From NCBI RefSeq assembly GCF_022808675.1, contig NZ_JAKZKV010000013.1, positions 1 to 64,000 of the forward strand: a stretch of 64,000 nucleotides of DNA, given 5' to 3'. Below, piece by piece: positions 28,036 to 36,524 of the stretch. Below the pieces are notes generated by a model. That model saw only the letters and a list, made by a program, of their open reading frames with translations, was not told the DNA's origin and ran no database searches. Both the position numbers and the translations under genes were made by a program. This DNA comes from Parabacteroides sp. FAFU027 (lineage in GTDB: Bacteria; Bacteroidota; Bacteroidia; Bacteroidales; UBA7332). Positions within the stretch are counted from its first letter, which is position 1. The number at the start of each line of letters is the position of its first letter.

Positions 28036-29526
28036 ATGGGAAATTTAAAGAAATTAGCAGGACAGACCGTATTCTACGGTGGAAGTAATGTCTTATCACG
28101 ACTGGTTATTTATTTACTGGTTCCTATCCAGACCACGATTTTTGCACCAAAAGAATATGGTGTCGTAGGGGAAATGTATGCCTATGTCGCATTTTTGATT
28201 GTGATACTTACCTTTGGGATGGAAACGGCATTCTTCCGTTTTTACGACAAGAAATCAGAAAATAACGACTCCGTTTATGGAACAGCGCTTAAATCTTTGG
28301 TATTTTGTGCCATCGTGTTTGTGTTACTAATAAATATATTTGCCAAACCGATTGCCGTACACATCCGCTATCCCGATCACAGCGAATACATTGTCTGGTT
28401 CTCATTCCTGATTGCCATCGATGCCGTTACTACAATTCCTTTTGCCAAGTTACGGGCACTCAATCGACCTAAACTTTTTGCAATGCTTAAAATGTTGAAT
28501 GTTGGCTCCTGCTTTCTGTTCAACATCATATTCCTGTATCTCTTTCCATACATGCAAAATCATGGCATACTGACCGCCTTTTTACCTCTGGTTTATAATC
28601 CGGCAGTCGGTGTGGGCTACATTTTTATTGCCAACCTGATCTCTTCAGCACTTACCTTACTGTCATTGTACATTGTTTTGCCCCACAAGCACATCCCTTT
28701 TGACCGTGTGTTATGGAAGAAGATGATGGCTTATGCCCTGCCGTTGCTGATCTTCGGGTTGGCGGGCAATATCAACGAAACCTTTGACCGTATCCTGCTG
28801 AAATGGTTGTCTCCAATCGATATTGCCTCTACACAAGTGGGTATCTATTCGGCTTGTTACAAAATATCCATTTTTATGACCATTGTTGTTCAGGGCTTCA
28901 AATATGCAGCCGAACCCTTCTTCTTCGCTCATGCCAAAGAGTCGGATTCCAGAGATATTTATGCCGATGTGATGAAATATTTTGTCATTGTCTGCTCTCT
29001 TATCTTCCTGGCGGTGATGCTCTATATCAACATAGTAAAATACATGGTAGGCTCTAAATACTGGAGCGGACTGCAGGTGGTTCCGATCCTCTTGCTGGCC
29101 AATATGTTCCTTGGAATTTTCTACAATCTATCTATCTGGTATAAACTAACCGATAACACACGCTTCGGAGCCATTCTCTCTATCTTTGGCGCCATCGTTA
29201 CACTGGCACTTAACTTTACGCTGATTCCTATCCTGGGTTATATGGGCTCTGCCTGGGCTACATTTACCTGTTACGGTGCAATGATGGTCGCGTCCTACAT
29301 TATCGGACAGAAGTATTACAAAGTGCCATACCAACTAACCCGCATCCTGATGTATATGGGACTGAGCGTTGCATTATGGGGGATCAGTCTGCTTATTCCG
29401 ATTCAAAATCAATGGATACGTGTCTTACCGGACACCTTGCTATTGGGAATCTATCTCTATATAGTAGTGAAAAAAGAACCTGTCTTCCAAAGCTTACTGG
29501 GAAAGAAAGCCAAAACCATCAGCTAA
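28036..29526 (+). CDS. Polysaccharide flippase (MATE/MVF superfamily, Wzx-like)
   Basis: 496-residue integral membrane protein with about 14 hydrophobic helices, the lipid-linked oligosaccharide flippase layout. It begins MGNLKKLAGQTVFYGGSNVL and has LVPIQTTIFAPKEYGVVGEMYAYVAFL and ETAFFRFYDKK, typical of this family in Bacteroidetes. It probably translocates a lipid-linked glycan across the inner membrane. There are no glycosyltransferases in the window, so it is an orphan flippase, common in this phylum. It has its own promoter and terminator. Confidence 0.87.
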   Translation: MGNLKKLAGQTVFYGGSNVLSRLVIYLLVPIQTTIFAPKEYGVVGEMYAYVAFLIVILTFGMETAFFRFYDKKSENNDSVYGTALKSLVFCAIVFVLLINIFAKPIAVHIRYPDHSEYIVWFSFLIAIDAVTTIPFAKLRALNRPKLFAMLKMLNVGSCFLFNIIFLYLFPYMQNHGILTAFLPLVYNPAVGVGYIFIANLISSALTLLSLYIVLPHKHIPFDRVLWKKMMAYALPLLIFGLAGNINETFDRILLKWLSPIDIASTQVGIYSACYKISIFMTIVVQGFKYAAEPFFFAHAKESDSRDIYADVMKYFVIVCSLIFLAVMLYINIVKYMVGSKYWSGLQVVPILLLANMFLGIFYNLSIWYKLTDNTRFGAILSIFGAIVTLALNFTLIPILGYMGSAWATFTCYGAMMVASYIIGQKYYKVPYQLTRILMYMGLSVALWGISLLIPIQNQWIRVLPDTLLLGIYLYIVVKKEPVFQSLLGKKAKTIS

Positions 29527-29560
29527 ACGTCCTTACAGGAACCTCAAAGACAATAAAAGT

Positions 29561-29612
29561 AACATCCTGCTTTTACCGAAATTATTATCGGGCAAAAGCA
29601 GGATGTTTTGTT
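29561..29612 (+). terminator. Terminator of the flippase gene (GCAGGAT family)
   Basis: Stem AACATCCTGCTTTT / AAAAGCAGGATGTT with an inner CCGA/TCGG pairing and T-run. Nearly the same hairpin is found at 34147-34200. Confidence 0.9.
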
Positions 29613-29683
29613 TTCCTCTCCTTCGTAAGCCAATCTTTCCACTAATGAAGAGTAATTCCACCTCTAAAATGATGGAAAATGCT

Positions 29684-29926
29684 CCGACAAACCATCATCT
29701 TCCAGCAAAAACATCCCTCATTGTATTGACGAAACGTCATTTCGCGCAAAAAGTAGCCCTAAAGGATATGACAAAATGCCTTTTCGATCGTCATAAAGCG
29801 GAATTTGGTATGACGAAATGCTATTTTACATGTTGAGAACCATTTTGTCAATATGATTTCCCTTTCTTTTTGCGTTGAATAACGTTTTGTCACTATCATT
29901 TCCCTTTCTTTTTTCGTAAAATGGGT
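29684..29926. repeat. 42-bp (2 x 21) tandem array D with inversion centre
   Basis: The left arm has direct units at 29726-29767 and 29768-29809 (each 42 bp, starting TTGACGAAACG and ATGACAAAATG) and a half unit at 29810-29830; a more degenerate one precedes them. The right arm has two inverted units, 29843-29884 and 29885-29926 (each 42 bp, starting TTTTGTCA and sharing ATTTCCCTTTC). The whole is thus a quasi-palindrome centred near 29835. No terminator or gene lies inside it. Confidence 0.85.
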
Positions 29927-30030
29927 CTCTAACATACTAATTAGGTCTGTTTTAGACAAAAGATGATTGTTTGTTGTGATGAAATGAAGCTTTCAAAAGA
30001 TAAGTAAGCCGAATTTTAGGGTGAATTGGC

Positions 30031-30038
30031 TATATTTG
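30031..30038 (+). promoter_or_regulatory. Candidate promoter upstream of the AT-rich paralogue block
   Basis: TATATTTG box about 300 bp before the first gene of the block. If it is used, the leader would be long (about 285 nt). The interval 30040-30332 has no convincing gene. Confidence 0.35.
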
Positions 30039-30332
30039 CATTTGTTATCACATTTAAGGATAAATCCGGAGATTTACTTTCAATGAAACGACAAACTTCC
30101 GTAGACTTAATAGCACTGTGGGTTCCACATTTTTGTGATTATATTGCCAAAAGGGCTCTATATTATAAAATCGGGAATCAAGATCTTTCATTATCCAGAA
30201 AAATCCTGATCAATTGAGACAAGACAACTTTACTATTGCTTGTAGGTGGTGATCTGTAGTTAAACGAAGCGTTTTATTTCGTTCAAGCTACATCATGGAC
30301 ACTCATTTAAAATACATCAACAATCATAAAGC

Positions 30333-31043
30333 ATGAAATTTTCATCTATCATATTTTTATTCATTTTCTCTATTGGTCTTTTTGCTCAATCTAATGACTC
30401 AACCTATTTAAAATACCTCCTTCACAACAGTAATGTCGCTAAAAGAACGTATTATCCGGGTGATTCTAAAAATGAAATAAAGACTGATATCATATCTATT
30501 GCCGACGGACACCTCCCGATTATTTGGGAGTATCGGTTTAATAATCATTTTGGAGTTGATGCCGGACCCGGAATATTGTTGCCATATACTTTCTTTGATA
30601 TACTTGGAAAGGGGTCAAGCGATGCATATCCCAATTTCTTTCCATTTGTTACAAATCCTAATTTTGAAAATAAAAAATTAGGCGTCTCATTTCGGGTAGA
30701 ACCTAAAATATATTATAAGACCGAACATCAGATTACTGCATTATCACACTTCAATAGTATAAGTACATTTTACAGTTTCAAATCATATTCGAAACTATTC
30801 ATCAATGAAGTCGGACTAGCATACACTTATATTGCTGACACTGACAAATTTGCAATTCAACCTACTTTTGCTTTTTCTTATATCTCTCAAATACCATTCA
30901 ATGATGTTTCGGATGTGAAATACATGGGTAAACAATCTGAAGACCTTTCCAGTCATGGGCTACCCAAAGTAAGTTGTTTCCGATTATATCTTAGATTTCA
31001 GGTAGGATATATTTTTGAGCATCCTATTAAATCAAACCGATGA
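30333..31043 (+). CDS. Secreted beta-rich protein, paralogue 1
   Basis: 236 residues with a signal peptide (cleavage after LFA) and no recognised family. The body is rich in alternating aromatic strands and ends GYIFEHPIKSNR, suggesting an outer-membrane barrel or periplasmic beta protein. It is a paralogue of the next two genes: HLPIIWEYRFNNHFGVDAG is matched by HLPIIWEHRFDNNMGFELG and IPVIFEHRFNNNLSLQGG, and GILLPYTFFDI and SFKSYSKLFINEVGLAY are shared with paralogue 2. The block is visibly AT-richer than its surroundings. The next start is 76 bp after this stop. Confidence 0.7.
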   Translation: MKFSSIIFLFIFSIGLFAQSNDSTYLKYLLHNSNVAKRTYYPGDSKNEIKTDIISIADGHLPIIWEYRFNNHFGVDAGPGILLPYTFFDILGKGSSDAYPNFFPFVTNPNFENKKLGVSFRVEPKIYYKTEHQITALSHFNSISTFYSFKSYSKLFINEVGLAYTYIADTDKFAIQPTFAFSYISQIPFNDVSDVKYMGKQSEDLSSHGLPKVSCFRLYLRFQVGYIFEHPIKSNR

Positions 31044-31119
31044 ATTGATCTATCAGCAAATCTCTAACTGTTACATTATTAGTTGTTTGATTATATTCAA
31101 TTACTGTCAATTATCAACA

Positions 31120-31824
31120 ATGAAGTTTACTATTATTTATCTCTGTATATTACTATTTAGTGGAACCTTTTTCGCTCAAACCAGTGATTCAATATACCAA
31201 CAATACCTCCTCAATAATAAAAACGTACCCAAGAGGGTGTATTACACTGATAATTCTCAAAACATACTCAAAACGAACATATTCTCCCTTTTAGATGGAC
31301 ACTTGCCTATTATCTGGGAACATAGGTTTGATAACAACATGGGATTTGAATTAGGTCCCGGAATAATCTTACCCTATACTTTTTCTGACATTATTGGTCA
31401 AAAACAACTTGAAGAGATTTATAAGCCTAACTTCCCTTTCATATTGAACCCTGACTTTTCAAATAAAAAGCTTGGAGTCTCTTTTCATTTGGAGCCCAAA
31501 TTGTATCTGGGAAGCTCTCCCTGGGGAAGCTTGGGGACCTTCTATAGCTTTAAATCGTATTCCAAAATGTGGATGAACCAAATTGGACTTGCGTTTAACT
31601 TCATCGACGAATACCCTAGCTCTAAAAAATACGCAACTCAAATGGGCATAACCTTTTCGTATGTGAACCAGATCCCATATTACAACATCGCTGATGTGAG
31701 GTACACGGGTACATCTTATGAGTCTCTATCCGGACATGGACTGCCGATGATTAATTGTTTTCTCCTTGCTTTCAGGTTTCAACCCGGTTATATATTCGAA
31801 AATCAAATAAAACCCAGAAAATAA
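31120..31824 (+). CDS. Secreted beta-rich protein, paralogue 2
   Basis: 234 residues from the ATG at 31120, which opens a signal peptide ending FFAQ; the longer frame from 31015 would overlap paralogue 1 and is unlikely. Strongly similar to paralogue 1 along its length (QYLLNNKNVPKRVYYTDN against KYLLHNSNVAKRTYYPGD; YTGTSYESLSGHGLPMINCF against YMGKQSEDLSSHGLPKVSCF). The C-terminal GYIFENQIKPRK is again strand-like. Function unknown. Probably co-transcribed with both neighbours. Confidence 0.7.
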   Translation: MKFTIIYLCILLFSGTFFAQTSDSIYQQYLLNNKNVPKRVYYTDNSQNILKTNIFSLLDGHLPIIWEHRFDNNMGFELGPGIILPYTFSDIIGQKQLEEIYKPNFPFILNPDFSNKKLGVSFHLEPKLYLGSSPWGSLGTFYSFKSYSKMWMNQIGLAFNFIDEYPSSKKYATQMGITFSYVNQIPYYNIADVRYTGTSYESLSGHGLPMINCFLLAFRFQPGYIFENQIKPRK

Positions 31825-31840
31825 ATTCAATCGTATTTGT

Positions 31841-32443
31841 ATGAAGAAAATAATCCTTTATTTGCTATTATTCTATTGTATTCCTGCATTTTCACAGATG
31901 AATAACATCGAGCAATATCTTGATGATGGAGGCAGAACTGCAACAAAGAACATTATCAAAACTGATTTTACCCAGATGCTCTTAGCTAATATCCCGGTAA
32001 TCTTCGAACACAGGTTTAATAATAATCTGTCGTTGCAGGGTGGTGTCGGTTTGCTAACACAGAATTTCTTTCACCCGGTCATAAAGCCTATATTTGCCAC
32101 AGATCCACTTTACAATGAACTGAAGGGCGGTTACAGTCTGTATGTACAGCCATTGTTTTATGGTAATGGCTTTGAATCTTTACATATCGGCATCCCTCTT
32201 CGTTATCGCAGACATGGGGATCAGGTAGAATCATATGAGTTCAATATTGCTTTAGGCTATCAATGGTTTAAAGGGCGACACCTGTCATATGACTTAGAAA
32301 TTGGTGCCGGATTCAATTTAGAATACTCATTAGATGGCGTAAGCTATATATACAATTCAAATATCATAGACAAATCACTTGCGAATGATTTCAGGCAACG
32401 ACTTGTATTTCCTGTATCATTTAAAGCTGGATATGTATTTTAG
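31841..32443 (+). CDS. Secreted beta-barrel-like protein, paralogue 3
   Basis: 200 residues, signal peptide ending AFSQ. A more distant relative of the two preceding proteins (shared IPVIFEHRFNNN core and following Gly-rich strand). Alternating strands (SLYVQPLFYG, YEFNIALGYQWFKG, DLEIGAGFNLEYSL) and a terminal aromatic residue after FPVSFKAGYVF resemble a small outer-membrane barrel. It starts 16 bp after paralogue 2, so an operon is likely. Function unknown. Confidence 0.7.
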   Translation: MKKIILYLLLFYCIPAFSQMNNIEQYLDDGGRTATKNIIKTDFTQMLLANIPVIFEHRFNNNLSLQGGVGLLTQNFFHPVIKPIFATDPLYNELKGGYSLYVQPLFYGNGFESLHIGIPLRYRRHGDQVESYEFNIALGYQWFKGRHLSYDLEIGAGFNLEYSLDGVSYIYNSNIIDKSLANDFRQRLVFPVSFKAGYVF

Positions 32444-32472
32444 ACTATTATCAATCATACACAATAATCAAC

Positions 32473-34068
32473 ATGAGACAAACATTTAAACTACGGAAAT
32501 TATCCATTCTTTTATCTCTGTTTCTAACAGCAGGCTTCTTTGTTAATGCTTATGCACAGAAAGATAGCATCAAATGGGGTATTGAGCAGCAATATCACAA
32601 AAGAGGTTTACTTTTTAATGTTGAAATCTTCAAAACTGACAGTAATTATATCTACTATTATGGTCATGGCATGAAGGTAAATTTTGACGAGACTAACTTT
32701 ATTGTAAAACACAACAAGAATACCGGTAAAAATGAGCTCTGTGATATTCAATTGAAAAGAAAAGAATATCAATTAAATATTGTAGGACATTATTTTATCA
32801 ATGATACCTTGCATATTTTCAGCAGTTACTACAACAATAAACTGAATAAGTCTTTCTTATTTCATGAAACCTACAATCTGGATAAGCTACAATCAAACGA
32901 TGATATAAATAAGATAACTGAAATTGATTACAAAGCATTGGCCGGAGGAGAAAAAGCCTCCCTGGAGTACTTTGACTTCAAATATATCAATAACCATTTT
33001 TTACTACGATATTCTTGTAAATCGAAGAAAGGTCAAATATTCGGTTTAGAAGTCTTAGATAAAACACTTCATAAAGAATGGAGCAGCCCGTCAATAGCCT
33101 TAACTGAATCAGGGGTCAATTATGAAAGTAATTATTACATCGACAACGAGGGTAATCTGTATGGATTGCAGCGAAATTTCGAGAATGAAAAGGATGTCAA
33201 TAAACATTTTGAACACAGCCGCATTTGGGCAGTATGTTATCCTAAAGGAGGAGGTGAGCCAAAATCGCTTGCTTTGATATTGAAAGATGACAATTTTATC
33301 ACCAGCGAACAATTATCCGTAAATGAAAAAGGAGAAGTTATTTGTGCAGGTCTTTATGCTAGACCCGGAACGACAAGTGCGGTCGGTTGTTTTTCATTTG
33401 TCATAGAACCATTATTAGCTAAACTAAAATCGGTCAACTCTCAGGAATTTTCTCCTTCTTTTTTGACTAAAGGGTTGGATATGAAATCGCAAGAAAAGTC
33501 CCTTGATAAAATCCTAAAAAGCAAGGACTTTGAGAACAATTTCGGTTATAAAATAAATTCTATTCATTTTAGAAAAGACGGAAGTTTTGATGTTGTAGCC
33601 GAGAAATACAAACAAGAAATAATAAGATTCAGAGATAATATAACAACGTATAACTACAATGATGATTTGTCAGTATTAACTTTCAATGCAGATGGCAGTG
33701 TAAAATGGGTTCAGAAAATCCCAAAATATGAATATGTACAGGATTTGGGTAGTTTAACCGGAAGTTATTTCTTGTCATATGATAAGGACGATAATATGAC
33801 ATTTATATTCAATCTAATACAAACAGGAGTGTTATCATTTTCTTATAAAAAAGCTAAGACAGTTCGCATGACACTGGATAAAAATGGAAATGAAAACTTT
33901 AAAGAATTGATAGGAGATTATAAAACCGCATTATTAATGTGTCCGGGGTTCTTCTACAAACAAAATGACAATACTTTACTTCTATCAAAGTATAATTATG
34001 AAACTGTATTTGATGGACTAGCAGGTTCAAAGAATACGATTACATTTGGAGAACTTAATCTGCAATAA
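32473..34068 (+). CDS. Large secreted protein of unknown function
   Basis: 531 residues with a signal peptide (cleavage after AYAQ). No recognised domain. The sequence is a series of short strands with recurring patterns such as DKTLHKEWSSPS, NEKGEVICAG, RKDGSFDVVAEKY and NADGSVKWVQKIPK, like the blades of a WD/Kelch-type beta-propeller, but I cannot assign a family. It starts 29 bp after paralogue 3 and is the last gene of the AT-rich block. The terminator lies about 80 bp downstream. Confidence 0.65.
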   Translation: MRQTFKLRKLSILLSLFLTAGFFVNAYAQKDSIKWGIEQQYHKRGLLFNVEIFKTDSNYIYYYGHGMKVNFDETNFIVKHNKNTGKNELCDIQLKRKEYQLNIVGHYFINDTLHIFSSYYNNKLNKSFLFHETYNLDKLQSNDDINKITEIDYKALAGGEKASLEYFDFKYINNHFLLRYSCKSKKGQIFGLEVLDKTLHKEWSSPSIALTESGVNYESNYYIDNEGNLYGLQRNFENEKDVNKHFEHSRIWAVCYPKGGGEPKSLALILKDDNFITSEQLSVNEKGEVICAGLYARPGTTSAVGCFSFVIEPLLAKLKSVNSQEFSPSFLTKGLDMKSQEKSLDKILKSKDFENNFGYKINSIHFRKDGSFDVVAEKYKQEIIRFRDNITTYNYNDDLSVLTFNADGSVKWVQKIPKYEYVQDLGSLTGSYFLSYDKDDNMTFIFNLIQTGVLSFSYKKAKTVRMTLDKNGNENFKELIGDYKTALLMCPGFFYKQNDNTLLLSKYNYETVFDGLAGSKNTITFGELNLQ

Positions 34069-34146
34069 AGAGCCAATGCTGGCGCATTTTTCTTCCAAAT
34101 CCCGCTGCGCTCAGCCCTTGGTTCAAGATACTGTCTTAATCTCCAA

Positions 34147-34200
34147 ATAAAAACATCCTGCTTTAGCCCAATCATTATGAGCAAAAGCAGGATGTTTTTT
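34147..34200. terminator. Bidirectional terminator (GCAGGAT family)
   Basis: AAAACATCCTGCTTT / AAAAGCAGGATGTTTT stem with A/T runs on both sides, between the convergent ends of the 531-residue protein gene and the ModF-like gene. Confidence 0.9.
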
Positions 34201-34221
34201 ATGATATAACCAACTTACAGC

Positions 34222-35460
34222 TTATCCCCTCACCACACCGGTATATCCTTTCTCCGAAGCCACCAATTCAAAGACATGAGACGGCTTCAGATCCTCCTCA
34301 TCCCGGTGTGAGATGTAGATGATAGCGACCTGCTTCTCTGCTGCGATGGCATTGACCATATCAATAAAAAGGCGGCTGTTTTCCTCATCCAGTTCGATGG
34401 TCGGTTCATCCAGAATCAGAAGCGGCGGATGTTTCACCATCGCTCGGGCGACCATCACCATACGTTGTTGTCCGATAGAGAGATCCTGAAATGACTTATT
34501 TCGGAACGAATTCCCAAGCATGGTAAGCCACTGCTCAGCCATATAAATCTGGTAATCTGTCGGCTCAGCGTACAAACCAATTGAATCATTGAAGCCGGAA
34601 ATAATCATATTCAATACCGAATCATTTCGGGTAAAGCGGGTGGTCATATTTGGTGTATAGTAACCAATTTGCTTACGGATATCCCAGATGGTTTCCCCCG
34701 AACCTTTTTTCATCCCGAAGAGCATCATATCCTGTCCGTACCCACGCGGATTATCACCGGTAATCAGCGTGATCAGCGTACTCTTTCCTGCACCGTTAGG
34801 TCCTACCAGCTGCCAGAATTCTCCTTTGCGAATGTTCCAGTTTACACGGTCGAGCACCGGCTTATCGAGATAATGCACCGATACGTTGCGCAGTTCTATC
34901 AGAGGATCGGCTTCGCAATGACTCCCCGTATAACCTTCCGGCAGACGAAAGCGATGTTCGTACTGCGATGCAGATGCCGTATGCTGCATAAAATCAGAGT
35001 AGCGTTCTGTCTTTATGATACTATTTTCACCATCCATACTCAGCACAATCTGCGTGGCAGGCAGTATATCGGCTTTCCGGAATACAATCTGAATCAAGCG
35101 GCTATCAACCGAGAGATTGGTCAGCCTTTCCCGGATGGCAACCTGTGTGGCTTTATCTACATTACTATAGACATCGTCGAGCACCAGATAGTCCGGCTTC
35201 TGTTCAATCAAGTAGTTCAGCAGGGCTTTCTTTTGCTGTCCGCTCGACATGGATTCAAGGCTATCATTGTCCTCCGTCTGTATCGGAAAACGGTCGTGAC
35301 GGTATTCATCATCAATTAATTTGTCGATAGTAATAGTAGAGTGCAACAAACCGTGCAAGCCGGTCAGATCGATGTGATCTGCCAGGAGGTTCTCCTGCAT
35401 GATGGCACGGATCAACTGTTTTTTATCACATGTATTGGTCAGATATAATGCAAGGATCAT
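34222..35460 (-). CDS. ModF-like twin ABC ATPase
   Basis: 412-residue cytosolic protein of two ABC nucleotide-binding halves without membrane segments, most like ModF/PhrA-type proteins. The C-terminal half is complete: Walker A VGPNGAGKSTL, signature DLSIGQQRMVMV, Walker B LLILDEPTIELD, switch His in YISHRDEED, and GSGETIWDIRKQIGYYTP as in ModF. The N-terminal half has a signature (SMSSGQQKKALL) and Walker B (DYLVLDDVYSNVD) but no Walker A; the frame starts just after where it should be. The promoter box 75 bp upstream argues that the short start is real. Role unknown; ModF itself has no proven transport function. Confidence 0.82.
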   Translation of the reverse strand: MILALYLTNTCDKKQLIRAIMQENLLADHIDLTGLHGLLHSTITIDKLIDDEYRHDRFPIQTEDNDSLESMSSGQQKKALLNYLIEQKPDYLVLDDVYSNVDKATQVAIRERLTNLSVDSRLIQIVFRKADILPATQIVLSMDGENSIIKTERYSDFMQHTASASQYEHRFRLPEGYTGSHCEADPLIELRNVSVHYLDKPVLDRVNWNIRKGEFWQLVGPNGAGKSTLITLITGDNPRGYGQDMMLFGMKKGSGETIWDIRKQIGYYTPNMTTRFTRNDSVLNMIISGFNDSIGLYAEPTDYQIYMAEQWLTMLGNSFRNKSFQDLSIGQQRMVMVARAMVKHPPLLILDEPTIELDEENSRLFIDMVNAIAAEKQVAIIYISHRDEEDLKPSHVFELVASEKGYTGVVRG

Positions 35461-35534
35461 TGTTTCGGATTTTTAGAATGAAGATGTAAGACTTTAGACA
35501 ACAGGCTATGATAGCACGCTGTTGAAATCGGGTG

Positions 35535-35542
35535 CAAAGGTA
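35535..35542 (-). promoter_or_regulatory. -7 box of the ModF-like gene
   Basis: TACCTTTG on the minus strand, 75 bp upstream of the ATG at 35460. Confidence 0.5.
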
Positions 35543-35718
35543 GGGAAATATCAGGGAATGACCTTTTATTTCATTACAGAGATGGGGAATTGCAGAGTCC
35601 TATAACCTTTGTTATAACTCCGCATTTATTACCTTTTACAAGAACAGGCTGTTACTTCAGTTTGTTAAACATGAGTAACCCCCAAAACCTCACTTGTATA
35701 GGATAAAGTACTACTGTC

Positions 35719-35952
35719 ATGGGAAAAGAATATGTATATTTTCATGAACCGGAATCAGCTAAACTTTTTATTCACGAAGGTAAAGACATCTCAATAGACC
35801 CGCTGGTTTTGACTGTTATAGGTGTGGATGAGCAGATGATTGAGTATGCTTTTAAATTAAGCGAAAGGATATTGAGCATTCACGGGAAGTACCAGAGTGA
35901 AATAACTCTCTCCTACCTGGAAGAAGAGTACCGGAAAATATTCAGCCTTTGA
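35719..35952 (+). CDS. Small hypothetical protein
   Basis: 77 residues, no signal peptide. Mixed strand/helix sequence (GKEYVYFHEPESAKLFIHEG, then a helical AFKLSERILSIHGKYQSE and LSYLEEEYRKIF). The family was not recognised. It stands alone between the ModF-like gene (divergent) and the VOC gene. Confidence 0.5.
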   Translation: MGKEYVYFHEPESAKLFIHEGKDISIDPLVLTVIGVDEQMIEYAFKLSERILSIHGKYQSEITLSYLEEEYRKIFSL

Positions 35953-36085
35953 ATATACTATCGTTTTCAATAACCCTTCAGATAACAAAACCGACTGGAT
36001 AGAATTCGATTGATCCGGTCGGGTTCCAAAACCTTTTTCCACTCCTGTTGTTTATCTATCTGGTTTTACCAAAAACAAAAACAAT

Positions 36086-36463
36086 ATGAATGCAATCGGA
36101 TATTTTGAGATTCAATCCTCCAATCCTCAACGGGAAAAGGAGTTTTATGAAAAGGTTTTTCAGTGGAAGTTCATTAAGATCGAAAATGCACCCATTGAAT
36201 ATTATCATATCGAGACACCAGGTTTATACGGTGGAATGTTGAAAAGGTCGGCTGAACTACCTCCACAGGCTTGCGGTACAAATGCATTTACCTGCTCCAT
36301 CGAGGTGGAAAACTTTGACCGGACGGCAGAAATAATTCTTTCAGCAGGCGGAAAAGTGGCTATGCCCAAGTTTGCAGTCCCCAACCGATGCTGGCAAGGA
36401 TATTTTCTTGACCCGGATAATAATACGTTCGGGATTATCGAAATTGATGAAACCGTGAAATAG
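36086..36463 (+). CDS. VOC (glyoxalase/bleomycin-resistance) family protein
   Basis: 125-residue beta-alpha-beta-beta-beta fold protein. Typical features: IGYFEIQSSNPQREKEFYEKVFQWKF at the start (the ds..rs..FY..vfgW pattern of the YdcF/glyoxalase_2 subgroup), YGGMLKRSAELPP in the middle, and WQGYFLDPDNNTFGIIEIDE at the end, with the usual DPdgN turn. The metal ligands of true glyoxalase I are not evident, so the substrate is unknown. Confidence 0.82.
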   Translation: MNAIGYFEIQSSNPQREKEFYEKVFQWKFIKIENAPIEYYHIETPGLYGGMLKRSAELPPQACGTNAFTCSIEVENFDRTAEIILSAGGKVAMPKFAVPNRCWQGYFLDPDNNTFGIIEIDETVK

Positions 36464-36477
36464 AGACTTCTCTATAC

Positions 36478-36508
36478 AAAAAAAGCATCCACCAGGGATG
36501 CTTTTTTT
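36478..36508. terminator. Bidirectional terminator
   Basis: AAAAAAGCATCC / GGGATGCTTTTTTT stem between the convergent VOC and esterase genes. Confidence 0.92.
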
Positions 36509-36524
36509 ATGTTATATCTTCTTT

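Noticed and set aside
29759-29959. Minus-strand frame of 66 residues with TKKEREMIVTK repeats
   Set aside because: Follows the 42-bp period of array D; no sign of independent coding.
30026-30217. Frame of 63 residues in the leader of the AT-rich block
   Set aside because: No family and no signal, and it overlaps the candidate promoter; coding cannot be supported.
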